Positions 12,234 through 25,300 of a stretch of DNA of 64,000 nt are shown one piece after another (within the stretch, counting starts at the first letter, position 1; every line of letters starts with the position of its first letter). The DNA lies in assembly GCF_018143015.1 (NCBI RefSeq), contig NC_054741.1, positions 16,243,736-16,307,735 of the forward strand, written 5' to 3'. The translations under genes were made by a program, and so were the position numbers. The notes under the pieces are model-generated. The model was not told the DNA's origin. It was given only the letters and a program-made list of their open reading frames with translations, and made no database searches. The DNA is from Lytechinus variegatus. Its lineage: Eukaryota; Echinodermata; Echinoidea; Temnopleuroida; Toxopneustidae.

Positions 12234-13192
12234 AATACTATGTGCTGAATTCTATTTGTTATATCCATCACGATTAATCATTCATTGCATCTGTACAATC
12301 AGATAAGCAATATTCATCACAATATTCCAGAACATATAGGACGAAGGTGCTGAATATTGCATCCCGAAATGGGCGATATACCATCTAACAAATACCACGG
12401 GGATACACTACGCGATGAATAAATCATTCATTTTGACGCAGACGTGATGAGGAAGAGGTAATTTGATCACTTGTTTATGTACAAAAAAATATGCATTATC
12501 ATTATTTCCCTTCTAGCCCCTCTTAGTTTATCTATTGCACTTTCAAAACCAAGAGACTGGACATAAATTGATGGAAAGATAATGCGTTTTGAATCCATTA
12601 TCACGTCAGGGGACTGTGTTTTCCTTTTGAAATGTGGCTCCAGGCTACAAATTTTGCAGTGCAACGAGAGTAGCTTTTAATTTCGTAGGGGCTGATTTTA
12701 TAAGGATAGGAAATTATATATTGGTAATCAGTGATGTCCATGCAATGCCTGGAGCACATTTGCTGCATTGAAATTCCCCCAGTTATACCTGGGAATTTAT
12801 ACTAAGTGATGCCGCTTTGAGCGAAAGACAAGGCCACCGCTAATTGCACCTTCTAGAGATGAACATTCATGTTTGAGGCACTGAATAAGGTATGCAAGCA
12901 TCGGGTCAATAAAAAAGTACATGTATTATGAAACACTGAGGAATTGAATATGATGCGATTACTTTTCGAAAATATGCCAGAAGTGGAGGATTAAAATTTA
13001 GGTTTAATGGGGGAAAAGTGTCATAATACCACCAACTTTTCTTTATAACAATACCAGAGTAATTTTCATCTACTCTTTATTAGTACTTTTATATATTACC
13101 CCTACTCTCTCTCCCTCCCACTTTTCCTTTATTATCAGTTTCGTAACCATCAACATTTAAGGGTATAGTGCATCATTTGACTCCTGCAGATC
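12234..13192. other. Non-coding intergenic sequence
   Basis: Only short overlapping frames; no protein motif, repeat family or RNA gene recognised. Confidence 0.5.
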
Positions 13193-13726
13193 CCGGGGGC
13201 CACTTACATTGACGAGTGGATACCATGCGCGACCAAAAAAACACATAAAAGGGATGCCTTTTTCACGATAGGGCACGTTACGTACGTAACGTGATAAGGG
13301 TGTCTAAAACACAAAAAATGAAAAAAGGGTATCTATTTCGCGAGGAAAATTACGTGTTTAGGGTCGAATTTGCGGGGATGATAAAACAAAATTAAAATGT
13401 TCTATAAAGGATGTCCTTTTTGCCCCAACACTTCGTATTTAGAGTCCGATTTGCGCGAGGTGTAGAAGGTGGTGTCGTACTAAACCAAATAAGGTAAAGC
13501 CCACGACCGAAGGACCCGTAACAATAAAACATTCCTGTACTTGTTTAGGGGTTAATTTCAAGGAATATTTTCCAAGAGTTTCCAATACTTGTTAAGGGTA
13601 GGGTTTCACACGCCAATATTGTTAAGGGGTTCATTTTCAGAATATGGAAATTACGTGTTTAGGGTGCTTTTCGAGACCCCATGGTCGCGCGTAGTATCCA
13701 CTCGTGAATGGAAGTGGCCCCCCGGG
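13193..13726. mobile_element. 534-bp TIR element with TTTAGGG-like phrases (copy 1)
   Basis: About 42 bp at the ends are inverted repeats: CCGGGGGCCACTTACATTGA on the left, continuing CGAGTGGATACCATGCGCGACCA, and the reverse on the right. The interior carries several same-strand phrases such as GTGTTTAGGGT, TTGTTTAGGGG, TTGTTAAGGG and TTGTTAAGGGG, spaced about 30-70 bp. A near-identical copy is at 36795-37361 and a diverged relative at 55966-56410. No coding capacity. Confidence 0.85.
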
Positions 13727-13862
13727 CTGCAGATACAACCATGCAACTAATAGTTTTGTCTGCAGGTTTCAAAGGTGATGCAATACCTCTAAAATGATGC
13801 TAGAAAGTGCTGATTGGAGCATATGTATGTCAATTCATTGTTCAGCAAGGGAAATACGACCA

Positions 13863-14020
13863 GGGGGGCGTTTCATCAACATTTTTGTCCGACAAGTTGT
13901 CAGATCTGACATCTTTCCTTGATTTGATTGGCTGAGAAACACTGTCACTATGGTAACTGTCGGATAAAATGGGACTTGCCGGATAAAACGTCTGACATGT
14001 CCTTTCATGAAATGCTCCCC
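13863..14020. mobile_element. 158-bp MITE, GGGGCGTTTCAT ends
   Basis: Left GGGGGCGTTTCAT is mirrored by ATGAAATGCTCCCC. The interior has inverted TTGTCAGATCTGACA / GTCTGACATGTC segments around ATTGGCTGAGAAACACTGTC. Same family as 50888-51034 and the fragment at 3118-3225. Confidence 0.75.
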
Positions 14021-17000
14021 AGGAAAATGACAATTGCAAACAAAAATATATATTTACATATTTCTATCAGAAAATGTTTTTCATAATTTCAGCCATATTG
14101 CCCTTTCACTTGCTGAACGACGAATTAGATTGAAAGCATTTTAACATGTATCCATTTATTTGGATTTCTTATTATATTATTTACAGGGTGCAACACCTAA
14201 TTAGCAGCCATTGCTATTTTGTGGTCCTCTTTTACCTAATACCTTTTTCACTTCTTTATTTTTTGTTACTTGTATGAAGTAAATTAGACCAATTAAAATA
14301 AGATCAAAGTGGTGACAAACCACACACAAAATTCACAACTAGAAAAAAGAAATGGACAAGAAATGTTCAATTTACTTCATTTAATCTCTGATTGCACAAA
14401 TGTGAATATTTACATCCAATCACTTTCGGTCATATATACCAACACATTTAGCAATCGGAACGAATACATTCAATTGTCACATGACAGGTACACATAACGT
14501 AATCACTGGCTTCACTATTATCAGAAATTAATTTTAGTTAAAGGTTGTATACCAATATGCACTAAGACAAAATTATTCGACAGCTAGTCATAGCACAATT
14601 AATCAAAACAGAATGATAAAAACAATGATATCATGGTATAAGTGGTATACAAGACTACTAATGGCGGTAAGAAAAGTGTTTTTTTAATAAGCAGGTGGTG
14701 TTTGGAAATAGGTTTCCTTTGGTACATGCTTTAATCAGATGAGATTTTTTCATTATTATTATCTTTATTATTTTAAGTAAATTTATTATTTTTATTAGTA
14801 TTATTATTATCATTAATATTATTATCATATCATTATTATTATCATTATTATTATATCATTATTGTTATTATCATTATTATTCATTATCATTATCACTATT
14901 ATTTGCTAATTCATTCACTCACTCACTCATTGCATTTTCCAATCTGGACAAATCAGATCAAATAAAGAACAAATTGTGCGTGGAAATTGAAGAGAAGCAT
15001 ACTATGCAAGTGGATAGAAAAATTATGGATTATATGAAGAAACAATAATAAGACATAGTCACAAATTACATGATTTGTTTTTAACTCTGTTCTTAAACTG
15101 GGAACAATGACTAAAGGAAAAGATGATATACTAAAAATATTTTTGAAACATTTTAAAAATCACAATTGAAATATCTATTTCAATTCAATGACATGAAAAA
15201 TATAAATGAACTTGATTTAAGCTCAGGAAAAAGTACAAAAACAACAAATATTATTATGTTTACAGTATACATTCATGGGGAACATCATATAAAGCTCTCA
15301 TTCATTACAGGAAATTAAGTATGAGCCTCTGACCAGTAACGTGTAGTATTATCAACATACAAATATAAAAAAAAACTTTTAGTATTATCTAAAGCACACT
15401 TTACAGTGATACCATATATGTTTATCTATATTCTAACTAAACAATACATTTACAAATGATTACCAACAAGTATATTATGGAATGTCTCGCAATAGTTTCA
15501 CAACATTTAATTTCATAACTACATTTTTCATGAAGCACAACAATCTAATCAGTAATTGAAATCAGCTTTCGAATTTGTAGGTTGTTGATTGATGAATTAA
15601 TAAAGCAGGGGGGGGGGCTATTTCACATTTGGAACATGGCAAGTCAACATTTTCAATTTCAATCAGATTAAGTGAAGTTGATACAATTACACATTGGTTT
15701 GCATTTCAAATGCAAACACACATTTCAAGGCCAAAGTATAATTTTGCCTGAATTTGAATGAAGAATACCCGTTACTTGCATACATTGTGCATGCCAGGAT
15801 CCCATGACTGGGGTAAGCTGTAAGTGCTTAGAAAACATTGTTCCAATGTATTATGTACCATATAAAAGCAAATCATTACTTTAGACTTAGCAATTTATCC
15901 ATGGCACATACCACTGATACCTATTAGAATATTACCAATATAAACGATTGATATGTTTTGATAGATCATTAACATAATAAAGAAATCATATTTCAGATAA
16001 ATTTTTGTATTAAAAAAAAGTTTTGTTCTTTCTATAAAAGATTTGATTAATTTCTGAAAATCGGTTAAAAAAAAAACTAAAAAATATATATCAGATGGAA
16101 TAAAAAAACTTCTTCCTCTAACCTACAACTATGGACCTACACCTATAAAGATATAATACAAATATCATATTTACTGTTGTTTTCAAATAGTCACTTCTTA
16201 ATACTTTTTTTTAATTGTCATGTGACCTGAATAAAAAGTGATTAAGGTGAACATTAATAGTCTCACATTGCAAAGCCTCTATCTAAAAACAGAGTGGTAG
16301 TTGTGACTTTTCAAAGAAAGCATGAAGAGGACCAAATGTTATCTCCAAGTGGCTTGGTAATGAGGATAAATGCCGTGACAAAGGGAATCAAACCGGGGTC
16401 ACCCGAATCCACCCTCCCCCAATGAAATAGCAAACAGTATCAGAGTTCACTGGTACAGGGAATAATTTTCCTGGTATCGCATCGCAATTTGCTCCACATT
16501 TTTTAAAGACTGCTACGCATAAAGTCTTTTGTATAGCATATTTTTACGTAGGACTTTACATTACTTAGTTGAAACCTTTCCTCTTATGACCCAAAATGCT
16601 ATTCAAATTTGTAAAGCAAAATTATTCCCTGCTGGTAGGTGGACAAACTTTGCATATGCACATCAGGTGCCCATCACGTCATCCGGGCCCAGTCTTGTAA
16701 AGAGTTGCAAATGATCCGATCATCCACAACTACGGAAAAATCCAGCAACCTCTACAATGCTATATCCCATTCAAAGTGTTTTCTAAATATGACATAGCTC
16801 ACACATGCATTATTGTATTGACAAGACAGTGCGCTTCCTCTTTGAGTACAAAAGAATGTTATAAAATTTCCTGGATGAATAATGAGGTTGATCAAATGAA
16901 TTACAACTCTCTATAAGACGGAACCACGGTACCAAGTTAACAGGAATGATGTCTGTAGCTACACTGGTGTGGTGAGGAACGTTTTCTCATTTTCTGGGGG

Positions 17001-17879
17001 AAAGAACATGTAATTATTTTATGAATAAAGATATGGTTTGGAGATCTTGATGATATCAATGATGGAATAGTCCATTAATCCTGCATTGATGCTTCGTGGC
17101 ATCGCAAATTTTCTTCATGGGCGTTTTGTTTTCAATATCATCACTATAATATATTTGGTCACATGATGCTTATTGAACCAATCACTATACAGGAATTAAC
17201 TATAGAATATTACATTACAGACAATAGCATTGAATGCTTGATACTGTGGCAAAGCATCATGACATTTTTCAGATATACTTGTGATTTTGGCATTGTTTAA
17301 GTACTCTGTTCAATAATCAAGCTGCTTTTGATTCAATCTCAGTGTGCTAAAAACATTTTCTTCAAACAAGGCAATATCTATCGAAGTTCAGATTATCCAG
17401 TGCATCAGCAAACCCATGAAAGTACGATTATGGTAAATTTGCTCAACTACCATGGCAACATGTCACAGCAGATAATCAAAATCAAGGTTTCTATATTAGT
17501 AACTCTAATGGCTAAAGGATGGTAGCCATACATTATATGTAAAACAAAATAGTCAGTGATTTACACTGACAACTTTGCTCTAACCTAATAAAATGTAAGG
17601 ACTTAGGAATTTGCTAGCTTAGAACAAAAGCCAGTAAAAAATCACTGAATATTTGTTTTATGAAATGCCCCCCCCCCCCTGTTCAAGCCCCACATAGTTC
17701 CAGTATGCATTTGGTAAGAAACCAACCAGCACATTTACTCAGGTTCATAGAAATGTACACCTACATTATCAATTTAACGCCTCTGGCAGCCTCACCTGCA
17801 TTATGTTATTCAATATAACAGCAGTGCTGACTTTAAACACAATTATTGAATAATTATTCACAAAAAACATAATTCAATG
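14021..17879. other. Non-coding, downstream of TBC1D20; includes TTA/ATC microsatellite
   Basis: No protein-like frame. A TTATTATCATT-type microsatellite runs from about 14750 to 14905. The rest is AT-rich and poor in recognisable repeats, which would fit a long 3' untranslated region of the minus-strand TBC1D20 gene, but no end signal could be assigned with confidence. Confidence 0.45.
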
Positions 17880-18310
17880 ATAATCAAATACTGTGTTGAT
17901 TGACCTTTTATGACCTTGGTCAAATGCAACCAGAAACTCATGCAAGATATTCAATGATACCTGATTGCTCTTATACTTTCATGAACTAGATCCATATACT
18001 TTCAGAGTTATGATGACATTTCAAAAACTTAAACTCGGATAAGATTTCAAAGTTGATTCCCCCAACATGGTCCAAATCCATTGAACCTAAATGACCTTTG
18101 ACCTTGGTCATGTGACTTGAAACACGGGCAGGATGTTCAGTAATACTTGATTACCAGTACTCTTATGCCCAAGTTTCAATAACTAGGTCCGTATACTTTC
18201 TAAGTTATGATGACATTTCGAAAACTTAACTTTGGTTAAGATTTCATGTTGACGATGCTGCCGCCGCCACCATCAGAAAAGAAGCGCCTATAGTCTCACT
18301 CTGCTATGCA
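17880..18310. repeat. TGACCTTTGACC-type dispersed repeat, two ~165-bp units
   Basis: Two tandem, diverged units share TGACCTTGGTCAAATG/TGACCTTTGACCTTGGTCATG, GATATTCAATGATACCTGATT, CCATATACTTTCAGAGTTATGATGACATTTC (quoted in part) and AAAACTTAA. The block ends with a GCCGCCGCC stretch and a tail GCGCCTATAGTCTC...GCTATGCAGGCGAGAC. I recall repeats of this type in molluscs and echinoderms; a database match was not made. Confidence 0.7.
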
Positions 18311-19136
18311 GGCGAGACAAAAGCTTACATAGAGATTGCAGAAATATATATGTGCAGACTATAACACATTCAGTATGTTAATGTACTAATTAACTGATTA
18401 GATGTATTTTGATAAGGTGCCTTACATGAAAGAATTGTACCAGGTAAGAGAACTGACTGCATGCAGTTAAATGCATCAGTCCATTGCCAGATGAGATCCC
18501 ACTGTTGACTGATATTCTCATAAATAAACCCACAGATTAGACAAGAATTAGAGTCTCCACTTTTATGGAATGCTATATTTCATCTTATATGGTTTACAAG
18601 ACCACTTTGCCTTGTTAAACCGGGCAGCCATCTTTGACCAAAAGTATGACGGTGTGCATGTTGGGCACGCTGCTAAGTATAAACGGTGCTTAGAACACTG
18701 ATGATATTTTCTAAGCTACGGTTTTTAATTTTCACCCAACATGTGGCCTTTTTGAGATCATTCCCATAGCAACAAGCACACTATAGTACATGAAGTGTTT
18801 TTTTTTAATCCAGAAAAGGAGTATGGTGATGAGAACGCTTGCCAAGTGATCTTCTAAACTGGTTTTGCGAAGTGGTTTAAGGGAAAGCAGATAAAGATAG
18901 CAGAACAGGGGATGATTTGTTCTTGATGGATGAGATGGTAACCGATACTCCATAAAGTTGTAAGGTCTTTTACATCAAGGATTAATGAAGGTTTAACAAA
19001 ACCACTGAACTGAGAATACCACCCATTAACTTCTAAAAGCTCTGATGACTTCCAACGTTGATGCCTCAAGCAATCATCCTTGATGTACAGAGTCGAAAAA
19101 TGAATTTATCTTGTCTATAAAACCTAGTATACTCCA
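18311..19136. other. Immediate 3' flank of TBC1D20
   Basis: Directly downstream of the TBC1D20 stop on the minus strand; likely 3' untranslated sequence. No frame or repeat of note. Confidence 0.5.
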
Positions 19137-19353
19137 TCATACCCAAAACTCCATTGCACTGTTCAAAACAGCCAGAGCAGCTGCTCCGATACCGGCTGAG
19201 ATAGCCCAAACTGCTACCTTGACCACACGGTTACTCTGTCTCGAATCTCCCGGGGTTCGACCACTGGCCTGGCCTTGAAGACGGCGAAGGATGGTGTCAG
19301 GACGTTGACCTGTCAGACTTCCTTCCAGTTCTTTGTGTTTAGTAATGCTTGAG
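19137..19353 (-). CDS. TBC1D20: TBC1D20 coding exon 9 with tail anchor
   Basis: Acceptor TTTTTCAG|CTCAAG, stop TGA at 19137-19139. Contains a basic linker followed by the C-terminal membrane segment. Confidence 0.95.
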
Positions 19354-22300
19354 CTGAAAAACAAAACATTTAGCAAAAACAACCTGTGAAAAATTTATGT
19401 TGACAATGTTGCACACAATTGACCAAAAATGACCTTTGACCTTCTTGGTTATTATTGGTTATTCCAAAATTCTTGTCGTTGAGCTTATGGTTAAAGTTAG
19501 GCTAATGACTGGATTTATGCTTTGAGTTAGGTATATGATTCAGAGGATTACGTTAGGCTTATGATTGGTTTGAGTACTATTGGCCTTGTTCAGGTAATAT
19601 CTCTTAAGATTAGTGATTGGAGTTAGGCTTACAATTGGTGTAATTAATGAGGCTCATGACAGGTAAGGTTTAAATGTGAGTGCAAAGGCCACCACTGTGT
19701 GTAGTCGTTGAATGTGTGTTATAAATATCAAGTCTCAAATACACCTTTTGAGATAACTGAATAATATAGAAAATAAATTAGCCTATAATTTTATCATAAG
19801 GAAACTATTTTGAGGGAGAAGAATTTGCTTGCTACTTGGCAACAAAATTATTATGGTAATATATTCATTATGGTATGGTAACAAAATTATGGTATTGGGT
19901 AGTGAAGTAGTGTGTTATCATTCAAGTGGGTTTATATTACAAGCCTACACTGTTAAGAATGTTGCATTATGGGTGAACAACCTGGCCCAATTTGAGTACT
20001 TGAGGACTTGACATAGTGCCGTACAAGACTGCTGGTTCCTTCTGGCTTTAAGAGTGTGTTGGACCATTTTATAGCAGCTTACCTCTTCGGATGTTGTTTG
20101 AAGGTTTGCATGGTGGCATGTACAATTGCTGATGTGGTTTACGGTACACCATGTGGAGTGTTATAGAAACAGTGGATAGAAGAAGAGAAGTGGATAGGCG
20201 AGAAATTGGAGATTTGAGAGTAGAGTATTCTTTCTTGAACCTGAAGACGGACAGTCAACCTGTCCGACGTCGAGTCTCTCTACTACTCATCATCTCTACT
20301 CGCCGACTCAAGCCAGCATCTCCTCATCAGCTCTACTACTCAAGCTGTTCCCATCCAACATTCCTTCTGGTTTTCAGTCCTTTTCAGGACTATTTTCAAG
20401 AAAGAATACTCTACTCTCAAATCTCCACTTTCTTGCCTATCCACTTCTTATATCCACTGTTTCTATAACACTCCACATGGTGTACCGCAAACCACATCAG
20501 CAATAGCTTACCTCTTATTGTACTGTATCTGTGCTTCTTTGGCCATGACATGAGGAGGATATTGCACAAAGAGATCACCGGCCTTGATGACAAGCTCCTC
20601 CATTGGTAGGTTATCTGGGATCTTTGAGAGGAGACTATGGACAAATGCCATGTCACATTCGACTGCTAACACATCCTCTTCACGCTCTAGCACAATCTGA
20701 GAACAAATACAAAAATAGCAAAGGCTGCAATATCAAAGCCATGTTGTAATTACAATAGATAAGGGATAATGGCTGTGAAAATGTAAACAACTTCATTGAT
20801 TTATGATGTAAAGGCTATATCCTGCTTGTTTATATGGGTGAAAATGTGAACAATAAGGAGATTAGGAGTTTGGCGGACAATGGATTCAAGCTTAGGTACA
20901 TTCTATTGATAGTATTAGCCATGTCAAGAAATGCAGTCAACAAGCTGCAATGCTCAGGTATTTATGAGAAAGGGGTTATACTGAAGTTTAAGACCCTTTT
21001 CATCACTTTCAAAGCTTGATAGGGATCTAATACCGCTTTCAGTAACTCGCTGATCCGGACAAGTCTTGGGCTAAGTCGTTAGATTTTGAGATCATGAATG
21101 GCATGGGCTATTTTGACGCTGCTTTTATCAGCACCAGACCAGTGACAGGCTTGCAAACCCAAGTTCCTTAATGGGTGATCATAAAATTAGTGCCCGGCTA
21201 TACTATAGTTACTGAACGCAATGGTGTGGAATATTTTAACGCATGGGCCTTGTGCGGACCAAAAAATCATGAGTTACTGAAAACAGTATTAAGAGTTCAA
21301 GACCCTACATATATCACTTTCAAAAGTTTCCAAAACCTCCTCCTCATCCTTCTTCCCCTTCCCCTTCCATTTACCTGTAACCCCCTGTGTGTTGCATTAT
21401 TGTAGCAGCTCGCATTGAACCCTTGTATATGGTATAATACTCTGTTACTCATAGGGACTTTTATCTAAACATTTTGAAAGGAAATATTGTGTCGTAAACA
21501 TGTAAAGTATTTATGAGCTTTTTGCCATGTAAAAATTTATTGGATAACTTTCAGACAAAAGTTTTGTCATTTTTATATTGGTTCTTGTGGCAAGATTTGT
21601 TTGTATTGCCCAAACTACGTTATAGTGAAAAAGATAAGGGAATAACTCTAGAAAGTAACTCTGACAAAAGCACCTTTTTCAAACAGGCACCATGCATAAC
21701 ATCTCATAATGAACCTGACTGTTGTATTGTTTGGGAGGATGGTTTTGCTTCCTGGGTCTGCAGAATGATGTTTTGATTTTTTTAAATAGTTGTTTGGTGG
21801 TACAAAATTTGAATATAGCGTGAAGAGGAGCACTACTCAAGCTTTTTGTTGTGCACTCTTCAGAGTATGATGCAGGTGAATGGAAGCGAACACAACAAAA
21901 GAATATAACAAAGGGTGCGTAGACGGATTGCCAAGAAATAGTGAGCGCTGATTGGCTATTTAAGGCCAAACGGTAAGTTTGTGCCCACACTTTCTCTATT
22001 CTGATTGTTTTTCCCGTCAGATTGGGGGCAAGACTAATTTATCGTTAGGACTTAAATAGCCAATCAGCGCTCACTATTTCACACCAGTCTGCCTATGCCC
22101 CCTTTGCTGTATTTGTTTGTTGTGTTCGCTTCCATTCATTTGCGCATCATACTCTGAAGAGTGCTCAATGACAATTTTTGTTTACTCTTTGCACGCTGGA
22201 TTAAATTTGGGGGTTTAATAATGACAATTGTTTCCATGTCATTCTCTTTAATTCAAGATTTCCATATCACGCAAATGATGTATATGATCATTTAGATGTT

Positions 22301-25300
22301 ATCCAAGAACTATTGCCTTTTATTAGCTTCTCTAATTTGAAGTAATGGGAGAAAACTAATTATAGCAATTGTTGCATTTAATTGTACGAACGTGCAAGAT
22401 TGCAACATCAGCATGCAAAGGGTTAATTGTAAAGAAGGTACAATAACTCTCCCACTTAGTGGATTTGAAATTAGATGTATCCAAAACAAATCTACAAAAC
22501 TATTGGAGAAAGGGACATCAAGAGGGAAGTATGTGGTTGTGCAGAATGCGGACGAAACACGTCTACGGGTGTGAACTGATGCGAACAAATCACATAAAGA
22601 GTTAATAAAAGAGAATAGCTCTACTTACCGCAGCAGCAAGATAGACTGGCATGAGAGGATGACAGGCTAGGAAGAAGTCATAGAGTCTGAGAATACTGCG
22701 GAAGTCATTCAGCACATGACCATACCATGTTATTAACCAGGCTAGAGCAAACACTGTTCCTACTTCAGATCTAATCATAAATGGATAGAGATTGGACAAA
22801 AATAAAGTTTACTGTGATATGTAAGAACACCCTTCCACCTTAGAAATAATAAGTTTTTATCTCTTCATATATCTTTTCACTATATTTTCAAAGGCAAAAC
22901 TGCTCGGAACCATCTGAAGCTATCGCCAAGTCAAAGGCATACGGAAGAGAGTATTTTCTGTAGCAAGAAACCCTCTTGATGTACACACACACTCACTGAT
23001 AGATTCCATCAAGTACGTTGGCTGAACAAATTTGGTCCAGAACTGAGATGCAGACTAACTGGGACAAGATTACCGACATTTATTGTTCAAACTTAGAGAA
23101 GAGACATTTGTAAAGGTGGTTCTTTTGAAAGTACATTGTATAGTAGGAATTATTCCTCCTTGGTTGGATAGGCAATGGAACTATTTTTCAATTCCTTGTT
23201 GGGACAAACTATCCCTTTAAAGGTTATGAAGAGTTATCACTCACCTTTCCATGAAGTCATGTAATTTGGGATTTGATTTGCTTAAAATTGGCAAGAGGTA
23301 GTTTAGCATGTGCTTGGTGCGATCCATGGTACGATCCATGAAATCCCTGTTACATGACAAAAAAGGTAAATAAATAGGATTTTGTTATTTCCCATATCAT
23401 AAGAGACCTGCCACCCCCAAAACAACAATAAGTTACCTTATTTAAGAATTTTATTGAGCTTGAGATAGCACATTGTAAGTTTTTAAATTATATAAAACTT
23501 GTCAAATTTGATAAATAACCCACTCAAGCCCTTAATTCAATGTAGAAGAAATTCATCAATGGGAGCTTCAAAAAATGAGAAAACATGGTATGAAGTTTGG
23601 GGTTCACTCATGTGCACACCGTGTAATCTCAGTATTAAAATAACTTCCAAGCAGTTTGCAAATAATTGGTGTCAAAGAAATTCTAGTATCTTGTGTTTTA
23701 TTCAACTTTACAAATTCAAATACTGACAGTATTAACTCTTAACATGCCACGCACACTACTAAACCAATGCCACAGTGCTAATCCGATGCTAATCCCCTGT
23801 GCCAGCCACAAAACCCCCCTGTGCCACATTGATTTTGGGATCGCGAGTCGGGATCGCGAGTCGTATTCACTCCTTCCAATAGTCATGATTACAATTGCTT
23901 GTAACTCTCTAACGATTAGTTTATCCACAAAATGTTGTGTAGTAAAGTTGTAGGAAATTTCATACCCCTTATAATGATGTCCTCATTATGTGGATTGGTT
24001 ATTATCTTTACCGCTAAAATATGAGTTGTATCAAGTAGTTCCATTTTGTGGAGTGTTTTGTATGGATCAAAAACCTAGGTCTCTTCTCTCTCAGAGGCGG
24101 AGCCATATCTTGTAAAAAATGAAGAAAACTCGAAAAAGTCGAATGTAAACCGCGTAAGTTTATCTGTCAGAAAGCAGAGTTCACACCGCACACAATAGTG
24201 CTAATTACGGCGTGCATGCGATGCGCAATACAATGCAAAACGGCGTAACAATGATTGTTATTCCGAATGTGCGCAGTCATGCACGAAGCAGGCGAGGGTA
24301 GGAAACAATGCAAGCACAAAGCAATCAATAGTAGGCGTGCGAGCACGAGTGTGGCATGTTATAGTAGGATACGTAGCGTGCACGAAGCACTCAATGAGTT
24401 AAGTAACACAATTATTCTTTGGGATAAGCTAGTTTTCTAGCTTTTACTTTGAAGAGCAAATCATATTATTTTGGTTATCTACAGAGAACCTTCCCTGGAA
24501 ATCAGTTTTGGGGAGGCTGGTAAGATATCAATTTACATTGTGATGTCATATAAAATAGAATGTACCTGTCTATAGTTAAGACTTTAGAGTGAAAACATAA
24601 TAAATAGATGTATAGAAAATTATCAACTGTTGCCAATTTGAGGAGGAAAATAAGATTAATATTGATCTGATGAAAGCTGTGTAGCTCTATGAGAATACCA
24701 CACTATGACTGGTTCTTTTCTTACCTAAGATGATGCGTTGATAACTTGTCTATGAGAGAAAAACACATATCTTTGCCTACGACCAGGAGGAATGTTACCA
24801 CTATGTCATGATACCCCTGTCAAGAAATATGGAGAAAGAGGAAAGGAAAGTAAAAGTGTTCATTTATTACCAGAAGAATGACATGATACTAACTTGAAGA
24901 AAAATTCAATGAATATAATATAACATTTTAATAAAAGGTACGCTTTTCAAGGTAATCAAATATATTTTATTCACCCCATGACCTGATCAATCATCCGTGG
25001 ACATAGTTTAACAATTGAATTCACACTGTACTAAATGCCCATGTAATTTTATGTTTATGCTTTCTTCAAATTTAAATGATATCCAAAGTGTATAGATACC
25101 AATGACTCTGTTAATAGATTTTTAGTCTGAGGATGTGACTTGATTGAAACAGGTTCCGTTCATCAAAATGTTATTCATATTACAGTTATTCTATTCATTA
25201 TTTCTGTGTTCATTTATTCTTGCCATGACACAAAATCATTTACTTTAATTTAAACAAATTACAAGCACATACCTGGGACAAAATTCAATTTGAAACATGG

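Noticed and set aside
14750..14905. Array-like repeats that might suggest a CRISPR
   Set aside because: Simple trinucleotide microsatellite in a eukaryotic genome; no spacer-repeat structure.
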